Origin: CAHJXF01 sp038225855
GTDB lineage: Bacteria > Pseudomonadota > Gammaproteobacteria > Burkholderiales > Burkholderiaceae_D
DNA: 64,000 bases
Assembly: GCA_038225855.1 (NCBI GenBank)
Contig: JBBRQU010000013.1
Span: forward strand, 1-64,000
Reading direction: 5' to 3'
The translations under genes were made by a program, and so were the position numbers. Shown piece after piece: positions 29,201 through 36,996 of the stretch. Numbering within the stretch: position 1 is the stretch's first letter; every line of letters begins with the position of its first letter. The notes under the pieces were generated by a model. The model saw only the letters and a list, made by a program, of their open reading frames with translations. It was not told where the DNA came from and did no database searches.

Positions 29201-29982
29201 CGACCGCGACGTCGCTGCCGGTGCGGCTCGCGGTCTCGCTGCTCAAGAACTCGCGTGGCGAAATCAATCTCAACCTTCCCATCTCTGGAACCTTGTCCGA
29301 TCCGAAATTCAGTATCGGCGGCGTGATCTGGAATGCGATTCTCAACATCCTCGCGCGCGCGGTGTCGGCGCCGTTCTCGTTGATCGCATCGGCCGTCGGC
29401 GGCAGCGGCAGCGCGGAACAACTCGGCTACGTCGAATTCGCGCCTGGCGTGAGCGATCTCTCACCGGATGCGAAGAAGAAGCTCGACACGCTTGCCAAGG
29501 CGCTCGCGGACCGGCCGCAACTGAAGCTCGACATCATCGGACGCATCGATCCGGTCAACGATCCCGAAGGCATCAAGCGCGACCATCTGCTGGACCGCTT
29601 GAAGGACCTGAAGGCGAAGGACCTGTCGAAGTCGGGCGAGCCGGTCGGACGCAACGACGTGACGATCGCCCCCGACGAATATGCGCAATATCTCGCGCGC
29701 GTCTACGACGACACCAAGCTACCCGACAAGCCGCGCAACCTGATCGGCCTCTCGAAGACCTTGCCTGTCGCAGAGATGGAAAAGCTGCTGCTGGCAAATA
29801 TGCAGCTCGACGCGAACGACCCGCGCTGGCTCGCGGAGGCGCGCGCGGACGTGGTGCGGCACTACATCGAAGACACCGACAAGATCGATCGCAGCCGCGT
29901 GTTTCTGGTGCAGCCGAAGTTGAATGCCGACGGCGTCTCTGACGGAGGAAAACCGACGCGCGTCGACTTTGCGCTGCATTGA
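26209..29982 (+). CDS. AsmA-like DUF748 envelope protein with OmpA-like C-terminal segment
   Basis: A 1257-residue protein. One N-terminal membrane helix (VVRNVAIGLATFLVIVGVVG, about residues 15-34) is followed by a very long periplasmic beta-rich region with the repeating pattern of AsmA/DUF748 proteins (for example LDELRITRPHLSVARI and IGVPFISNLPYDTDIFVTP). AsmA-type proteins form grooves that carry phospholipid across the periplasm; that is family knowledge. Low-complexity Pro/Thr/Ala linkers occur near residues 350-380 and Thr/Ser/Ala ones near 825-860. Near the C-terminus, YVEFAPGVSDLSPDAKKKLD looks like the first half of an OmpA domain. It ends three bases from the convergent livF. Confidence 0.85.
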   Translation: MASASFNRSRWLRVVRNVAIGLATFLVIVGVVGTFVAPGIVKSLAVNAVAEQLGRKATIASVELNPYSLSATIADFKLFEPDGTTVAAQIDELVADVSSASLFKRALVLDELRITRPHLSVARIAPQRFSFSDIVDRILAKPRSDSPFLFSLNNIRLEGGAIDFDDHVTGKKHRIDNLRIGVPFISNLPYDTDIFVTPDFAARVNGSPIELTGKAQVFSKTHEAAVGLDVADLDLATYADFVPLQLRFRIASGKLAAKLALSFKAATKNKKGATIPQTLDIAGHVALNDLHLTDRGGREALTARAIDIDITKLDPLQGDVALQRVAIVEPHIEATRRRNGSIDLIELFTPGAPPPTPAPTPAATAPSPPTAQRANTPKAAPGFSIASFKLDNGSLRFNDQTLATPTTTTLKNIHLEAGALTLHGDAPTTWKVSLASEDGASIEARGQAGIARRSASGTIAIKQFRPARVAPYLVSYLVARIDEGSVDASARFSLDASGRRLAGHVDELTVRIEKLRTTLPSDKAALIGAEAIALDGGAFDLGTRAFTAASLKLTAPVVTIKRDAQGRINLRAALVEASPAATASMPQAKVAGVTLAPETAPAFTAIVKTLVIERGDIGFEDSFAGKPVRVRAAPLNLKAENIGTSDGAVIPFDLSTTIEQRGKLALKGKVALSPLMLDTSIDANQVPVGWAVAYAGDRLNVNVESADLNAHGTLHVEESRKAGAAKGPMNLTYRGSAGVSRVRALDKITSEEFVRWKSLDIPKLDLQMPAKAAPIAVTLGNVTLTDFYARLIVNANGRLNLQDVIAQPGERQSVTTPDAAPRPDDEKQTTQESTATIVAPAGSTTSATTSASASEPKPMIRVAGIKLVSGRIGITDNFIKPNYSANLTDLNGDISAIASSDPTPADVHVLGRIDGDGSLAVSGKINLFAATAFTDISAVAKDIELTRLSPYAIKYAGYAIERGKMSMTVKYHIENGKLDAQNQLFLDQLTFGEKVDSPTATSLPVRLAVSLLKNSRGEINLNLPISGTLSDPKFSIGGVIWNAILNILARAVSAPFSLIASAVGGSGSAEQLGYVEFAPGVSDLSPDAKKKLDTLAKALADRPQLKLDIIGRIDPVNDPEGIKRDHLLDRLKDLKAKDLSKSGEPVGRNDVTIAPDEYAQYLARVYDDTKLPDKPRNLIGLSKTLPVAEMEKLLLANMQLDANDPRWLAEARADVVRHYIEDTDKIDRSRVFLVQPKLNADGVSDGGKPTRVDFALH

Positions 29983-29985
29983 GCC

Positions 29986-30702
29986 TCACGCGCCGACGAC
30001 TTCACGCATCGCCCCTTCTCGCACAATCGATCCACTCTCCAGCACATATCCGCGATCGCTGACGAGCTCCGCGAACCGCGTGTTCTGCTCCGACAACAGG
30101 ATCGCCGTACCCGCGCGCTTCAACGCGAGGATCGCGCGAATCATTTGTTCGGCGATCACCGGCGCGATGCCTTCGGAGGGCTCGTCGAGCAGCAGCAGGT
30201 GCGGGTTGCCCATCAGCGTGCGCGCGACCGCGAGCATTTTCTGCTCGCCGCCGCTCATGTGGCTCGCGAAACGATCGCTGCGCTCGGAAAGATTGGGGAA
30301 CAACTCGAATACTTTCTCGATGGTCCATTCGACCGCGCCTTCGTGCGGCGCCTGCCGGCCGACCTCGAGGTTCTCGCCCACGGTCAGTTCGGTGAAGATA
30401 CGACGGTCCTCGGGCACATAGCCGAGGCCGCTGCGAGCGACGACATGCGGCTCTGCGCCGACGATGTCGCGCCCCTTGAAACGAATGCGCCCCGTCACGC
30501 GGTCGGCGAGGCCGACGATGGCCTTCATCGTGGTGGACTTGCCGGCGCCGTTGTGGCCGATCAACGCGACCACTTCGCCGCGCTTTACCTGCAAGTCGAT
30601 GTCGAACAGGATGTGCGCACGTCCATAAAACGCGTTGAGCTTTTCGACTTCGAGAAGCACGTCGCTTGCGCACGTGTCACTCGTCATCTCGATGCCGCTC
30701 AT
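29986..30702 (-). CDS. livF: Branched-chain amino acid-type ABC transporter ATP-binding protein (LivF)
   Basis: A 238-residue ATPase with Walker A GHNGAGKSTT, signature MSGGEQKMLAVAR, Walker B LLLLDEPSEGI and the LivF-specific GYVPEDRRIF stretch. It powers uptake with LivG and the fused permease. The start at 30702 overlaps the livG stop as ATGA; a longer upstream frame exists but is unlikely. The substrate is not defined by the ATPase; amino acids or related small amides are usual for the family. Confidence 0.93.
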   Translation of the reverse strand: MSGIEMTSDTCASDVLLEVEKLNAFYGRAHILFDIDLQVKRGEVVALIGHNGAGKSTTMKAIVGLADRVTGRIRFKGRDIVGAEPHVVARSGLGYVPEDRRIFTELTVGENLEVGRQAPHEGAVEWTIEKVFELFPNLSERSDRFASHMSGGEQKMLAVARTLMGNPHLLLLDEPSEGIAPVIAEQMIRAILALKRAGTAILLSEQNTRFAELVSDRGYVLESGSIVREGAMREVVGA

Positions 30703-31487
30703 GGCAATGCCTCGTCCCGCATTTCGCCCCATAACGAGCCGGCGCCGAAATAGACCTCGTTGACTTGCGCATCGTGCCGGATCGCATCGGGAGCGCCCGC
30801 CGCGATCACGCGCCCTCGCGCCATCACGATCACGCGATTCGCGTAGCCGAATACCGCATCCATGCTGTGCTCGGTGAACAGCACCGCGAGGCGACTATCG
30901 ATCACGAGTTGCTTGACGAGCGTCATCAACGCCGCGCGTTCGTCCACCGACATGCCGGCGGTCGGTTCGTCCATCAGCAAGAGGCGCGGCCTGCTCCCCA
31001 ATGCGATCGCGAGTTCGACGCGCTTCACGTCGCCATACGCGAGCACGCCGCATGTACGCTCGGCTTCCGACGCCATGCCGACGCGATCGAGCAGATCGAT
31101 CGCTTCGTCGCGATGCAGGGCAGAGAGCGGCTTCCACCAGCGATGCAGCTCGCGTTCGCGCGATGCGAGAGCGACCTGCACGTTCTCGATCGCCGACAAC
31201 GATGCGAAGGTCGCTGCGATCTGAAAGGTCCGCGCGATGCCTTTGCGCCAGATGGTGCGCGGCGCGAGGCCGGCGATCTCCTCGTCATCGAACACGATGC
31301 TTCCGGCATCGGGCTTCGACTGTCCGTTCAAGACGTTGAAGCAGGTGGACTTGCCCGCGCCGTTGGGCCCGATCAACGCGACCATCTCTCCCGCATCGAC
31401 TTCGAACGAGACGTCGTCGAGCGCACGAAAGCCGTCGAAAGCCTTGCCGAGGCGGGTCACGCGAAGCAGAGTCATCGACCGCGTCAT
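30699..31487 (-). CDS. livG: Branched-chain amino acid-type ABC transporter ATP-binding protein (LivG)
   Basis: A 262-residue ATPase. Walker A is GPNGAGKSTCFNVLNGQ, the signature region is the unusual LAYGDVKRVELAIAL (LAYG replaces LSGG, as is common in this LivG subgroup), and Walker B is LLLMDEPTAGM. The C-terminal FGAGSLWGEMRDEALP has no motif. The start at 31487 overlaps the permease stop as ATGA; a second Met lies four codons on. It is the middle gene of the four-gene transporter operon. Confidence 0.92.
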   Translation of the reverse strand: MTRSMTLLRVTRLGKAFDGFRALDDVSFEVDAGEMVALIGPNGAGKSTCFNVLNGQSKPDAGSIVFDDEEIAGLAPRTIWRKGIARTFQIAATFASLSAIENVQVALASRERELHRWWKPLSALHRDEAIDLLDRVGMASEAERTCGVLAYGDVKRVELAIALGSRPRLLLMDEPTAGMSVDERAALMTLVKQLVIDSRLAVLFTEHSMDAVFGYANRVIVMARGRVIAAGAPDAIRHDAQVNEVYFGAGSLWGEMRDEALP

Positions 31488-33376
31488 CGACTGCCCCGCG
31501 TTTGAAAACGATCCCACATCTTTCGCATCGATCCGACGATGCCTGCGGGAAACAGCAGCACCAGCGCGAGCATCACCGCACCGAGCATCGCTTTCCAATA
31601 CGCAACGTCGCGCGCCAGCGCGTCCTGCAACCACGTGAAGAGCGCCGCGCCGACCACCGGTCCCATCGGGGTCTCGATGCCGCCCAGCAGCACCATCACG
31701 AGTCCGTCGATCGAGTGCCCGATGCTCGCGGCCTCGGGGGAGATGCTGCCCTTCGAGAACGCGAACAAGGCGCCCGCGAGTCCGCAGAACGCACCCGCGA
31801 TCACGAACGCAATCCACTGCGTACGCTTGACATCGATGCCGATCGCCTCAGCGCGCAACGGCGAATCGCGACATGCGTGAAGCGCAGTGCCGAAGGGTGC
31901 GAACAACACGCGCCACAGAACGATCACGGCGACCGCGCAAGCGACCAATGTCAGCAGGTAATACGCGCTTGCCGATGACAACCACGTCGAAGGCCAGACG
32001 CCGACGAGCCCATTGCTGCCGCCGGTGAGATCGTCCCATTGATAAAGGATCGCCCACACGATCTGCGCGAACGCGAGCGTGAGCATCGCCAGATAGATGC
32101 CCGACAGCCGCACCGAGAACCACCCGAACACCAAGGCGCCGGTCAATGCGACGAAGGGAGCGAACAATAGCGCTGCTTCCATCGGCAACCCGACCCGCGT
32201 CGCGAGCAACGCCGCGCCATAAGCGCCGAGGCCGAAATACGCGGCGTGGCCGAACGAATGCATCCCGCCCGGCCCCATCAGGAAATGCAGACTGACCGCG
32301 AACAACACCGCGATCAGCATTTCGATACCGATCACGAGCGCATAGGGAAAGGCATTCGATGCGAGCGGCAACAGCGCGAGCAGCAGCAGGCCCGACGCAA
32401 TCGCAAAGCGCGCACGCGGACCTGGCGCGCGCATCGGGAGCTGCATGGCGCCCGCACGACGCGCATCGGTCTGCGGCTTGCCCAACAGACCCCAGGGACG
32501 CACCGTGAGTACGATCGCCATCACGATGAACTCGATGACGAGCGTGAGTCGCGACAGCGGCACGACCACATCGCCGATCGTGAATTGACCGATGGCTATG
32601 CACAGCGCCTTGATCTCCGCGATCAGCATCGCCGCGACGAACGCGCCGGGTATCGAGCCCATGCCGCCGACGACCACGACCACGAATGCGTTGCCGATGG
32701 TTTCGAGATCGAGTGACAGATGCGCCGGCATGCGCGGCGCCTGCAACGCGCCGCCCAGCCCCGCGAGGAAACAACCGAGCGCGAACACGCCGGTGAAGAG
32801 CGCGCGTTGATTGACGCCCAGCGCGCTCGCCATCACGCGGTCTTGCGTAGCCGCACGGATCAACAGGCCCCAGCGCGTGCGCTTCAACGCGAGCCACAGG
32901 CCGCCGAGCACGATCGGCCCGATCGCGATCAGCACCAGGTCGTATGCGGGAAAGCGGCGACCGAGCACGTCTACCGATTCAGCGAGTCCCGGTACGCGCG
33001 CTGCGAACAAATCTTCGGGCCCCCACACGAACAGCACCGCGTCCTGGATCACGAGGACGAGCGCGAAGGTCGCGAGCAGTTGAAAGAGTTCAGGCGATCG
33101 ATAGACGCGCCGCAGGATGACGACCTCGACCGCCGCACCGATCGCCGCGACGATCGATGCCGACAACAACATCGCGGTCCAGTAGCCGAGTGCTCCACCG
33201 AGAGCTCGCGTCAACGTGTACGCGAGATACAGGCCGACCATGAAGAACGACCCGTGCGCGAAGTTCACGATGCGCGTCACGCCGAAAATCAGCGACAGCC
33301 CCGCCGCGACGAGAAACAGTGTCGAGCCTTCTGCAAGGCCGTTGAGCAGTTGAACGACGAGTCCGGATGCGGTCAT
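31484..33376 (-). CDS. Fused LivH-LivM branched-chain amino acid-type ABC permease
   Basis: A 630-residue protein made of two permease domains. Residues 1 to about 300 are LivH-like (NGLAEGSTLFLVAAGLSLIF, VTRIVNFAHGSFFMVGLYLA). Residues of about 335-620 are LivM-like (LMGPGGMHSFGHAAYFGLGA, the SGIYLAMLTLAFAQIVW segment). A short basic hydrophilic linker joins them (QTDARRAGAMQLPMRAPGPR). In most transporters these are two genes, so one polypeptide here supplies the whole channel. ATG at 33376, with a REP-like repeat upstream separating it from the binding-protein gene. Confidence 0.93.
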   Translation of the reverse strand: MTASGLVVQLLNGLAEGSTLFLVAAGLSLIFGVTRIVNFAHGSFFMVGLYLAYTLTRALGGALGYWTAMLLSASIVAAIGAAVEVVILRRVYRSPELFQLLATFALVLVIQDAVLFVWGPEDLFAARVPGLAESVDVLGRRFPAYDLVLIAIGPIVLGGLWLALKRTRWGLLIRAATQDRVMASALGVNQRALFTGVFALGCFLAGLGGALQAPRMPAHLSLDLETIGNAFVVVVVGGMGSIPGAFVAAMLIAEIKALCIAIGQFTIGDVVVPLSRLTLVIEFIVMAIVLTVRPWGLLGKPQTDARRAGAMQLPMRAPGPRARFAIASGLLLLALLPLASNAFPYALVIGIEMLIAVLFAVSLHFLMGPGGMHSFGHAAYFGLGAYGAALLATRVGLPMEAALLFAPFVALTGALVFGWFSVRLSGIYLAMLTLAFAQIVWAILYQWDDLTGGSNGLVGVWPSTWLSSASAYYLLTLVACAVAVIVLWRVLFAPFGTALHACRDSPLRAEAIGIDVKRTQWIAFVIAGAFCGLAGALFAFSKGSISPEAASIGHSIDGLVMVLLGGIETPMGPVVGAALFTWLQDALARDVAYWKAMLGAVMLALVLLFPAGIVGSMRKMWDRFQTRGSR

Positions 33377-33389
33377 TGCTTCGCGCAGT

Positions 33390-33443
33390 CCTCTCCGCGC
33401 AGGCGGGTGAGTTGCCCGTCATCCCCGCGAAAGCGGGGATCCA
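33390..33443. repeat. REP-like palindromes between the ABC permease and binding-protein genes
   Basis: The clear unit gtcatccccgcgaaagcggg starts at 33418. A degenerate partner (ctccgcgcaggcgg) lies just before it. The core matches the elements at about 17.2 and 26.1 kb. Its place after the binding-protein gene could lower permease expression relative to the binding protein, a common arrangement in ABC operons. Confidence 0.7.
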
Positions 33444-33452
33444 TTGGGCGGT

Positions 33453-34658
33453 TCACTCCGCAGGCCGCAGCTTCCTGACTTCCTCATCGCTGGGCTGCAC
33501 CGACGCGCCATCGACATAGACGAACGAAGTCATCACGCCCTTGCCGTCCTTCAAGCCCGTACGGCCGACGAAGGCGCCCATCGTCGATTGATGATCCTGC
33601 GTTCGATACGTGATCGCCCCGAAAGGCGTCGCGACCTCGAGCCCGCTGAATGCCGCAATCAGCTTGTCGGTATCGAGCGACCCCGCCTTCCTGATTGCTG
33701 CCGCGATCGACCGCATCGACGAGTAGCCCACCACCGAGCCCAAGCGCGGTGGCTCGTTGTAGCGCTTGCGATAGGCCTCGACGAATTGCGTGTTGTCCTT
33801 GGTCGTGATCGCGTACCACGGATAGCCGGTCACGAGCCAGTTGACCGGCGCTTCGTCGCCGAGCGGATCGAGATACTCGGGCTCGCCGGTCAATAGCGAC
33901 ACGACCTCGCGGCCTTCGAACAAGCCGCGCGTATTGCCCTCGCGCACGAAGCGTCCGAGGTCGGTCGCGAACAGCGCGTTGAAGATCGCGTCGGGCTTCG
34001 CATCGGCCAGCGCCTGCGCCACCGGACCCGCGTCGATCTTGCCGAGCGGGGTGGCCTGATCGGCGACGAACTCGACGTCGGGCTGCGCGGCCTTCAGCAT
34101 CGTCTTGAAAGTCGCGGCGGCCGACTGACCGTATTCGTAATTGGGATAGACCAGCGCCCAGCGCTTCTTCTTCATGCGCGCGGCTTCGGGCACCAGCATC
34201 GCGACCTGCATGTAGGTCGACGGGCGAAGGCGGAAGGTGTACCGGTTGCCGTTCTGCCAAACGATCTTGTCGGTCAAGGGCTCGGCCGCGAGAAAGACGA
34301 TGCGACGTTGCTTCGCATAGTCGGTCAGCGCGAGTCCGGTGTTCGACAGAAAGCCGCCAAACAGCAGGCTCACGCGTTCGCGCGCAACCAGCTCCTCGGC
34401 CACACGCACCGTGTCGCCCGGATTGCCGTTGTCGTCGCGTGAGATCACTTCGAGCTTCTGGCCGAGCACGCCGCCCGCACGATTGATTTCATCGAGCGCC
34501 ATCTCCCAGCCACGCTTGTACGGCTCGAGGAAAGCCGGCTGCGCCTTGTAGCTGTTGATCTCGCCGATCTTGATGAGGGACTGCGCCTGCACTGCAGGCG
34601 CAAGCGTGCTCACGACCATGCCCGATGCCGCAAGCATTGCGCGAATTGCGAACTTCAT
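33453..34658 (-). CDS. ABC transporter periplasmic substrate-binding protein (Leu/Ile/Val-binding family)
   Basis: A 401-residue exported protein. The signal peptide is MKFAIRAMLAASGMVVSTLA with cleavage near VQAQS. The mature part begins with IKIGEINSYKAQPAFLEPYK and has the periplasmic-binding-protein type 1 features AGGVLGQKLEVISRDDNGNP and YPNYEYGQSAAATFKTML. It should deliver substrate to the fused permease encoded downstream; the ligand is unknown. I start at the Met after GGAGAAGGG, since that string is an ideal ribosome-binding site, rather than at an ATG four codons upstream that lies within it. Confidence 0.92.
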   Translation of the reverse strand: MKFAIRAMLAASGMVVSTLAPAVQAQSLIKIGEINSYKAQPAFLEPYKRGWEMALDEINRAGGVLGQKLEVISRDDNGNPGDTVRVAEELVARERVSLLFGGFLSNTGLALTDYAKQRRIVFLAAEPLTDKIVWQNGNRYTFRLRPSTYMQVAMLVPEAARMKKKRWALVYPNYEYGQSAAATFKTMLKAAQPDVEFVADQATPLGKIDAGPVAQALADAKPDAIFNALFATDLGRFVREGNTRGLFEGREVVSLLTGEPEYLDPLGDEAPVNWLVTGYPWYAITTKDNTQFVEAYRKRYNEPPRLGSVVGYSSMRSIAAAIRKAGSLDTDKLIAAFSGLEVATPFGAITYRTQDHQSTMGAFVGRTGLKDGKGVMTSFVYVDGASVQPSDEEVRKLRPAE

Positions 34659-34739
34659 ACCCTTCTCCATTCGACTTCGTATGTGAGGAGTATGCCTTGC
34701 GATCGGAGTATCACGCCGCGCTCGGCTCTTGCAAATCGG

Positions 34740-34768
34740 TCGATGCGAACCAACCTCGAGCGTACAAT
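34740..34768 (+). promoter_or_regulatory. Likely sigma70 promoter of ssrA
   Basis: A consensus-like -10 box TACAAT lies at 34763-34768, and the tmRNA 5' end (GGGGCC) begins nine bases after it. With 17-base spacing the -35 would be TCGATG at 34740-34745, a weak match. The placement relative to the RNA start is the main support. Confidence 0.6.
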
Positions 34769-34777
34769 CTGGTTTCT

Positions 34778-35154
34778 GGGGCCGACCTGGTTTCGACGTG
34801 GGTCAGGAAGCAGAGCAGGGCATGCCGAGCACCAGTGAAGCTCGTAAATCCAGCTGGAAACCAAGTAAACGCCAACGACGAGCGTTTCGCTCTAGCCGCT
34901 TAAACCCGGTTAGACGCTGCACCGATTTTTCTCTGGGTCGGGTCGAAGGCCGCAAGGTCTGAGACAGCAGCGCCATTCACAGAGAATCGAAGCATGTCGG
35001 GTCACTTGACGCGCTTCTAAAACCAAGGTGACTCGCTGCGTGACGGCCCGCCGACCGGCCAAGCACGCGGTCAAATCCAAATAGGCCGGCTACGCATGTA
35101 GATCTGTCTGTGGAAGATTTGCGGACGCGGGTTCGATTCCCGCCGGCTCCACCA
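34778..35154 (+). ncRNA. ssrA: Transfer-messenger RNA (tmRNA)
   Basis: A 377-base RNA that frees stalled ribosomes and tags their products for proteolysis. The 5' end GGGGCCGACCTGGTTTCGAC pairs with the 3' end GCCGGCTCCACCA to form the acceptor stem. The T-arm GCGGGTTCGATTCCCGC is intact and CCA is encoded. The internal message encodes ANDERFALAA and ends with TAA. It matches one-piece betaproteobacterial tmRNA in length and order of parts. Confidence 0.97.
34871..34903 (+). other. tmRNA proteolysis-tag reading frame
   Basis: From the resume codon GCC at 34871 the frame reads ANDERFALAA followed by TAA at 34901-34903. The terminal ALAA is the standard ClpXP/ClpAP recognition end. From memory, the same tag occurs in Bordetella, which supports a Burkholderiales origin. 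Confidence 0.93.
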
Positions 35155-35162
35155 GAATTTAG

Positions 35163-35198
35163 AACCCGATACGTCGCGAGGCGCGTCGGGTTTTCTTT
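35163..35198 (+). terminator. Probable terminator of ssrA
   Basis: The arms AACCCGA and TCGGGTT (35163-35169 and 35186-35192) enclose a GC-rich loop that can itself pair (CGCG/CGCG). TTTTCTTT follows. It lies nine bases after the tmRNA 3' end. Confidence 0.75.
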
Positions 35199-35304
35199 GG
35201 GCGACAAAATCGAAACTGTCACCGGCTACCGCGATTGCCGGAAGGCCATCGGCCGGTCGGAATGTCTTGCTGAGTTGATGGTGGTTTATTGCGAGCGCGC
35301 TGCG

Positions 35305-35382
35305 GGCTCGCTGCGTCATGGTCTGCCGACCGGTCGAGCACCCAGTTAAATTTGCATAGGCCGGCACTGCGTGCAGGTGTCT
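35305..35382 (+). pseudogene. Degenerate duplicate of the tmRNA 3' half
   Basis: At a constant offset of 275 bases this stretch matches tmRNA positions 35030-35107 without gaps. Identical blocks are CTCGCTGCGT (35307), GCCGACCGG (35325) and ATAGGCCGGC (35356), with scattered substitutions between them, many of them transitions. Weaker similarity extends upstream to an ATGTC at about 35262. The tag frame, T-arm and CCA are missing, so it cannot be a working tmRNA. Confidence 0.75.
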
Positions 35383-35489
35383 GCTTGCTGCGCTCGTCGG
35401 AAAGACACGAAGGTGCTGCGCTCGCCGCGGGCTTTCCTCATATGCTATTGACTCGGTGAACATCGCCAACTTCGACGGCCGAATCCCGC

Positions 35490-36863
35490 ATGCCCATACC
35501 CGACGCGCCGCGTCCAATCGTGAACGGAACGCAACCCCAACCCGTCCCCTTCCGTAGCGCGCTCCTCTTCTGGCTGAAACTCGGCTTCATCAGCTTCGGC
35601 GGACCCGCGGGTCAGATTGCGATCATGCACGCCGAGTTGGTCGAGAACCGGCGCTGGATTTCCGAGCGGCGTTTTCTTCACGCGCTCAATTACTGCATGG
35701 TGCTGCCCGGGCCCGAGGCGCAGCAGCTTGCGACCTATATCGGCTGGCTGATGCATCGAACCTGGGGCGGCATCGTCGCGGGGGCGCTGTTCGTGCTGCC
35801 GTCGCTTCTCATCCTGATCGCGCTGTCGTGGATCTACGTCGCGTTCGGCGAGACGCCGGTGGTCGCGGGATTGTTCTACGGCATCAAGCCCGCGGTCACC
35901 GCGATCGTCGTGCAGGCGGCGTATCGCATCGGGTCTCGCGCGTTGAAGAACGCAGCGTTGTGGGCGATCGCCGCGGCGGCGTTCGTTGCGATCTTTGCGG
36001 TCGACGTGCCCTTCCCCATCATCATCGTTTCCGCAGCGTTGATCGGCCATTTCGGTGGGCGCATTGCGCCTGATCGATTTGCGATGGGAGGCGGACACGG
36101 CAAGGCGGATCGATCGTTCGGCCCTGCGTTGATCGATGACGACACGCCGACTCCCGAGCACGCGCGCTTCGCGTGGGCGCGACTCGTCAAGGTCCTCTGC
36201 GTCGGACTGTCGTTGTGGACGATCCCGATGGCACTGTTGACCGCGCGCCATGGATGGGATCACACGTTCACGCAAATGGGATGGTTCTTCACCAAGGCGG
36301 CACTGCTGACTTTTGGCGGCGCGTACGCGGTCTTGCCTTACGTCTATCAAGGCGCGGTCGAACACTACGGCTGGCTGACGCCCTCGCAGATGATCGACGG
36401 CCTCGCATTGGGCGAGACCACGCCCGGGCCGTTGATCATGGTGGTGGCTTTCGTCGGTTTCGTCGGCGGCTACGCGAGGGCGTTGTTCGGCACGAACGAT
36501 GTGTTTCTCTCGGGTGCGGTTGCGGCCACGATCGTGACGTGGTTCACGTTTCTCCCGTCGTTCATTTTCATTCTCGCCGGAGGACCGCTGGTCGAAGCGA
36601 CGCACGACGATCTCAAGTTCACCGCGCCGCTGACGGCGATCACGGCCGCGGTCGTGGGCGTGATCCTGAACCTCGCCGTGTTCTTCGGGTATCACGTGCT
36701 GTGGCCGAAGGGATGGGGCGGGACGTTCGACTGGATCTCGGCGGTGATCGCGGTGGCCGCGGCCATCGCGTTGTTCCGGTTCAAGCGCCATGTGATTCAC
36801 GTCATCGCGGCGTGTGCGGTGATCGGGCTGGTCGTGAAATCGGTGATGCCGTCGTTCGCTTAG
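35490..36863 (+). CDS. chrA: Chromate transporter (CHR family, two-domain)
   Basis: A 457-residue inner-membrane protein with two tandem CHR domains. The first has FWLKLGFISFGGPAGQIA and the hallmark MVLPGPEAQQLATYIGW. The second repeats the pattern with FFTKAALLTFGGAYAVLPY and LALGETTPGPLIMVVAFVGF. ChrA exports chromate by anion antiport and confers resistance; specificity for chromate here is inferred from the family. No chrB regulator gene is next to it. It is the first protein gene after tmRNA. Confidence 0.92.
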   Translation: MPIPDAPRPIVNGTQPQPVPFRSALLFWLKLGFISFGGPAGQIAIMHAELVENRRWISERRFLHALNYCMVLPGPEAQQLATYIGWLMHRTWGGIVAGALFVLPSLLILIALSWIYVAFGETPVVAGLFYGIKPAVTAIVVQAAYRIGSRALKNAALWAIAAAAFVAIFAVDVPFPIIIVSAALIGHFGGRIAPDRFAMGGGHGKADRSFGPALIDDDTPTPEHARFAWARLVKVLCVGLSLWTIPMALLTARHGWDHTFTQMGWFFTKAALLTFGGAYAVLPYVYQGAVEHYGWLTPSQMIDGLALGETTPGPLIMVVAFVGFVGGYARALFGTNDVFLSGAVAATIVTWFTFLPSFIFILAGGPLVEATHDDLKFTAPLTAITAAVVGVILNLAVFFGYHVLWPKGWGGTFDWISAVIAVAAAIALFRFKRHVIHVIAACAVIGLVVKSVMPSFA

Positions 36864-36996
36864 CGACGGGCGCGCCTCGTCGCCTGTCCGACAAAACGAG
36901 ACGCGTTCGGATGACCGCCATGGCTTGCAAAGCCCGTCAGACTTTGTGGCTCATCTGAACTCTCTCCGGTCGAATCGAACGTTCGGCCGCAACGCA

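Larger units (their letters stand above)
35155..35489. other. 335-base intergenic region between ssrA and chrA
   Basis: It holds the tmRNA terminator hairpin at its left end and, at 35305-35382, an ungapped degenerate copy of part of the tmRNA 3' half. No convincing protein gene was found. No second copy of the tmRNA T-arm or CCA end is visible, so no clean phage-type attachment duplication is present. Confidence 0.75.

Noticed and set aside
29986..34658. livFG and permease operon considered part of a urea/amide (Urt/Fmd) system
   Set aside because: No urease or amidase gene is next to it and the binding protein shows no diagnostic motif, so only the general family is stated.
35121..35154. 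tRNA-like T-arm and CCA end considered as a separate tRNA
   Set aside because: It is the 3' part of tmRNA, whose 5' acceptor half and tag frame are upstream.
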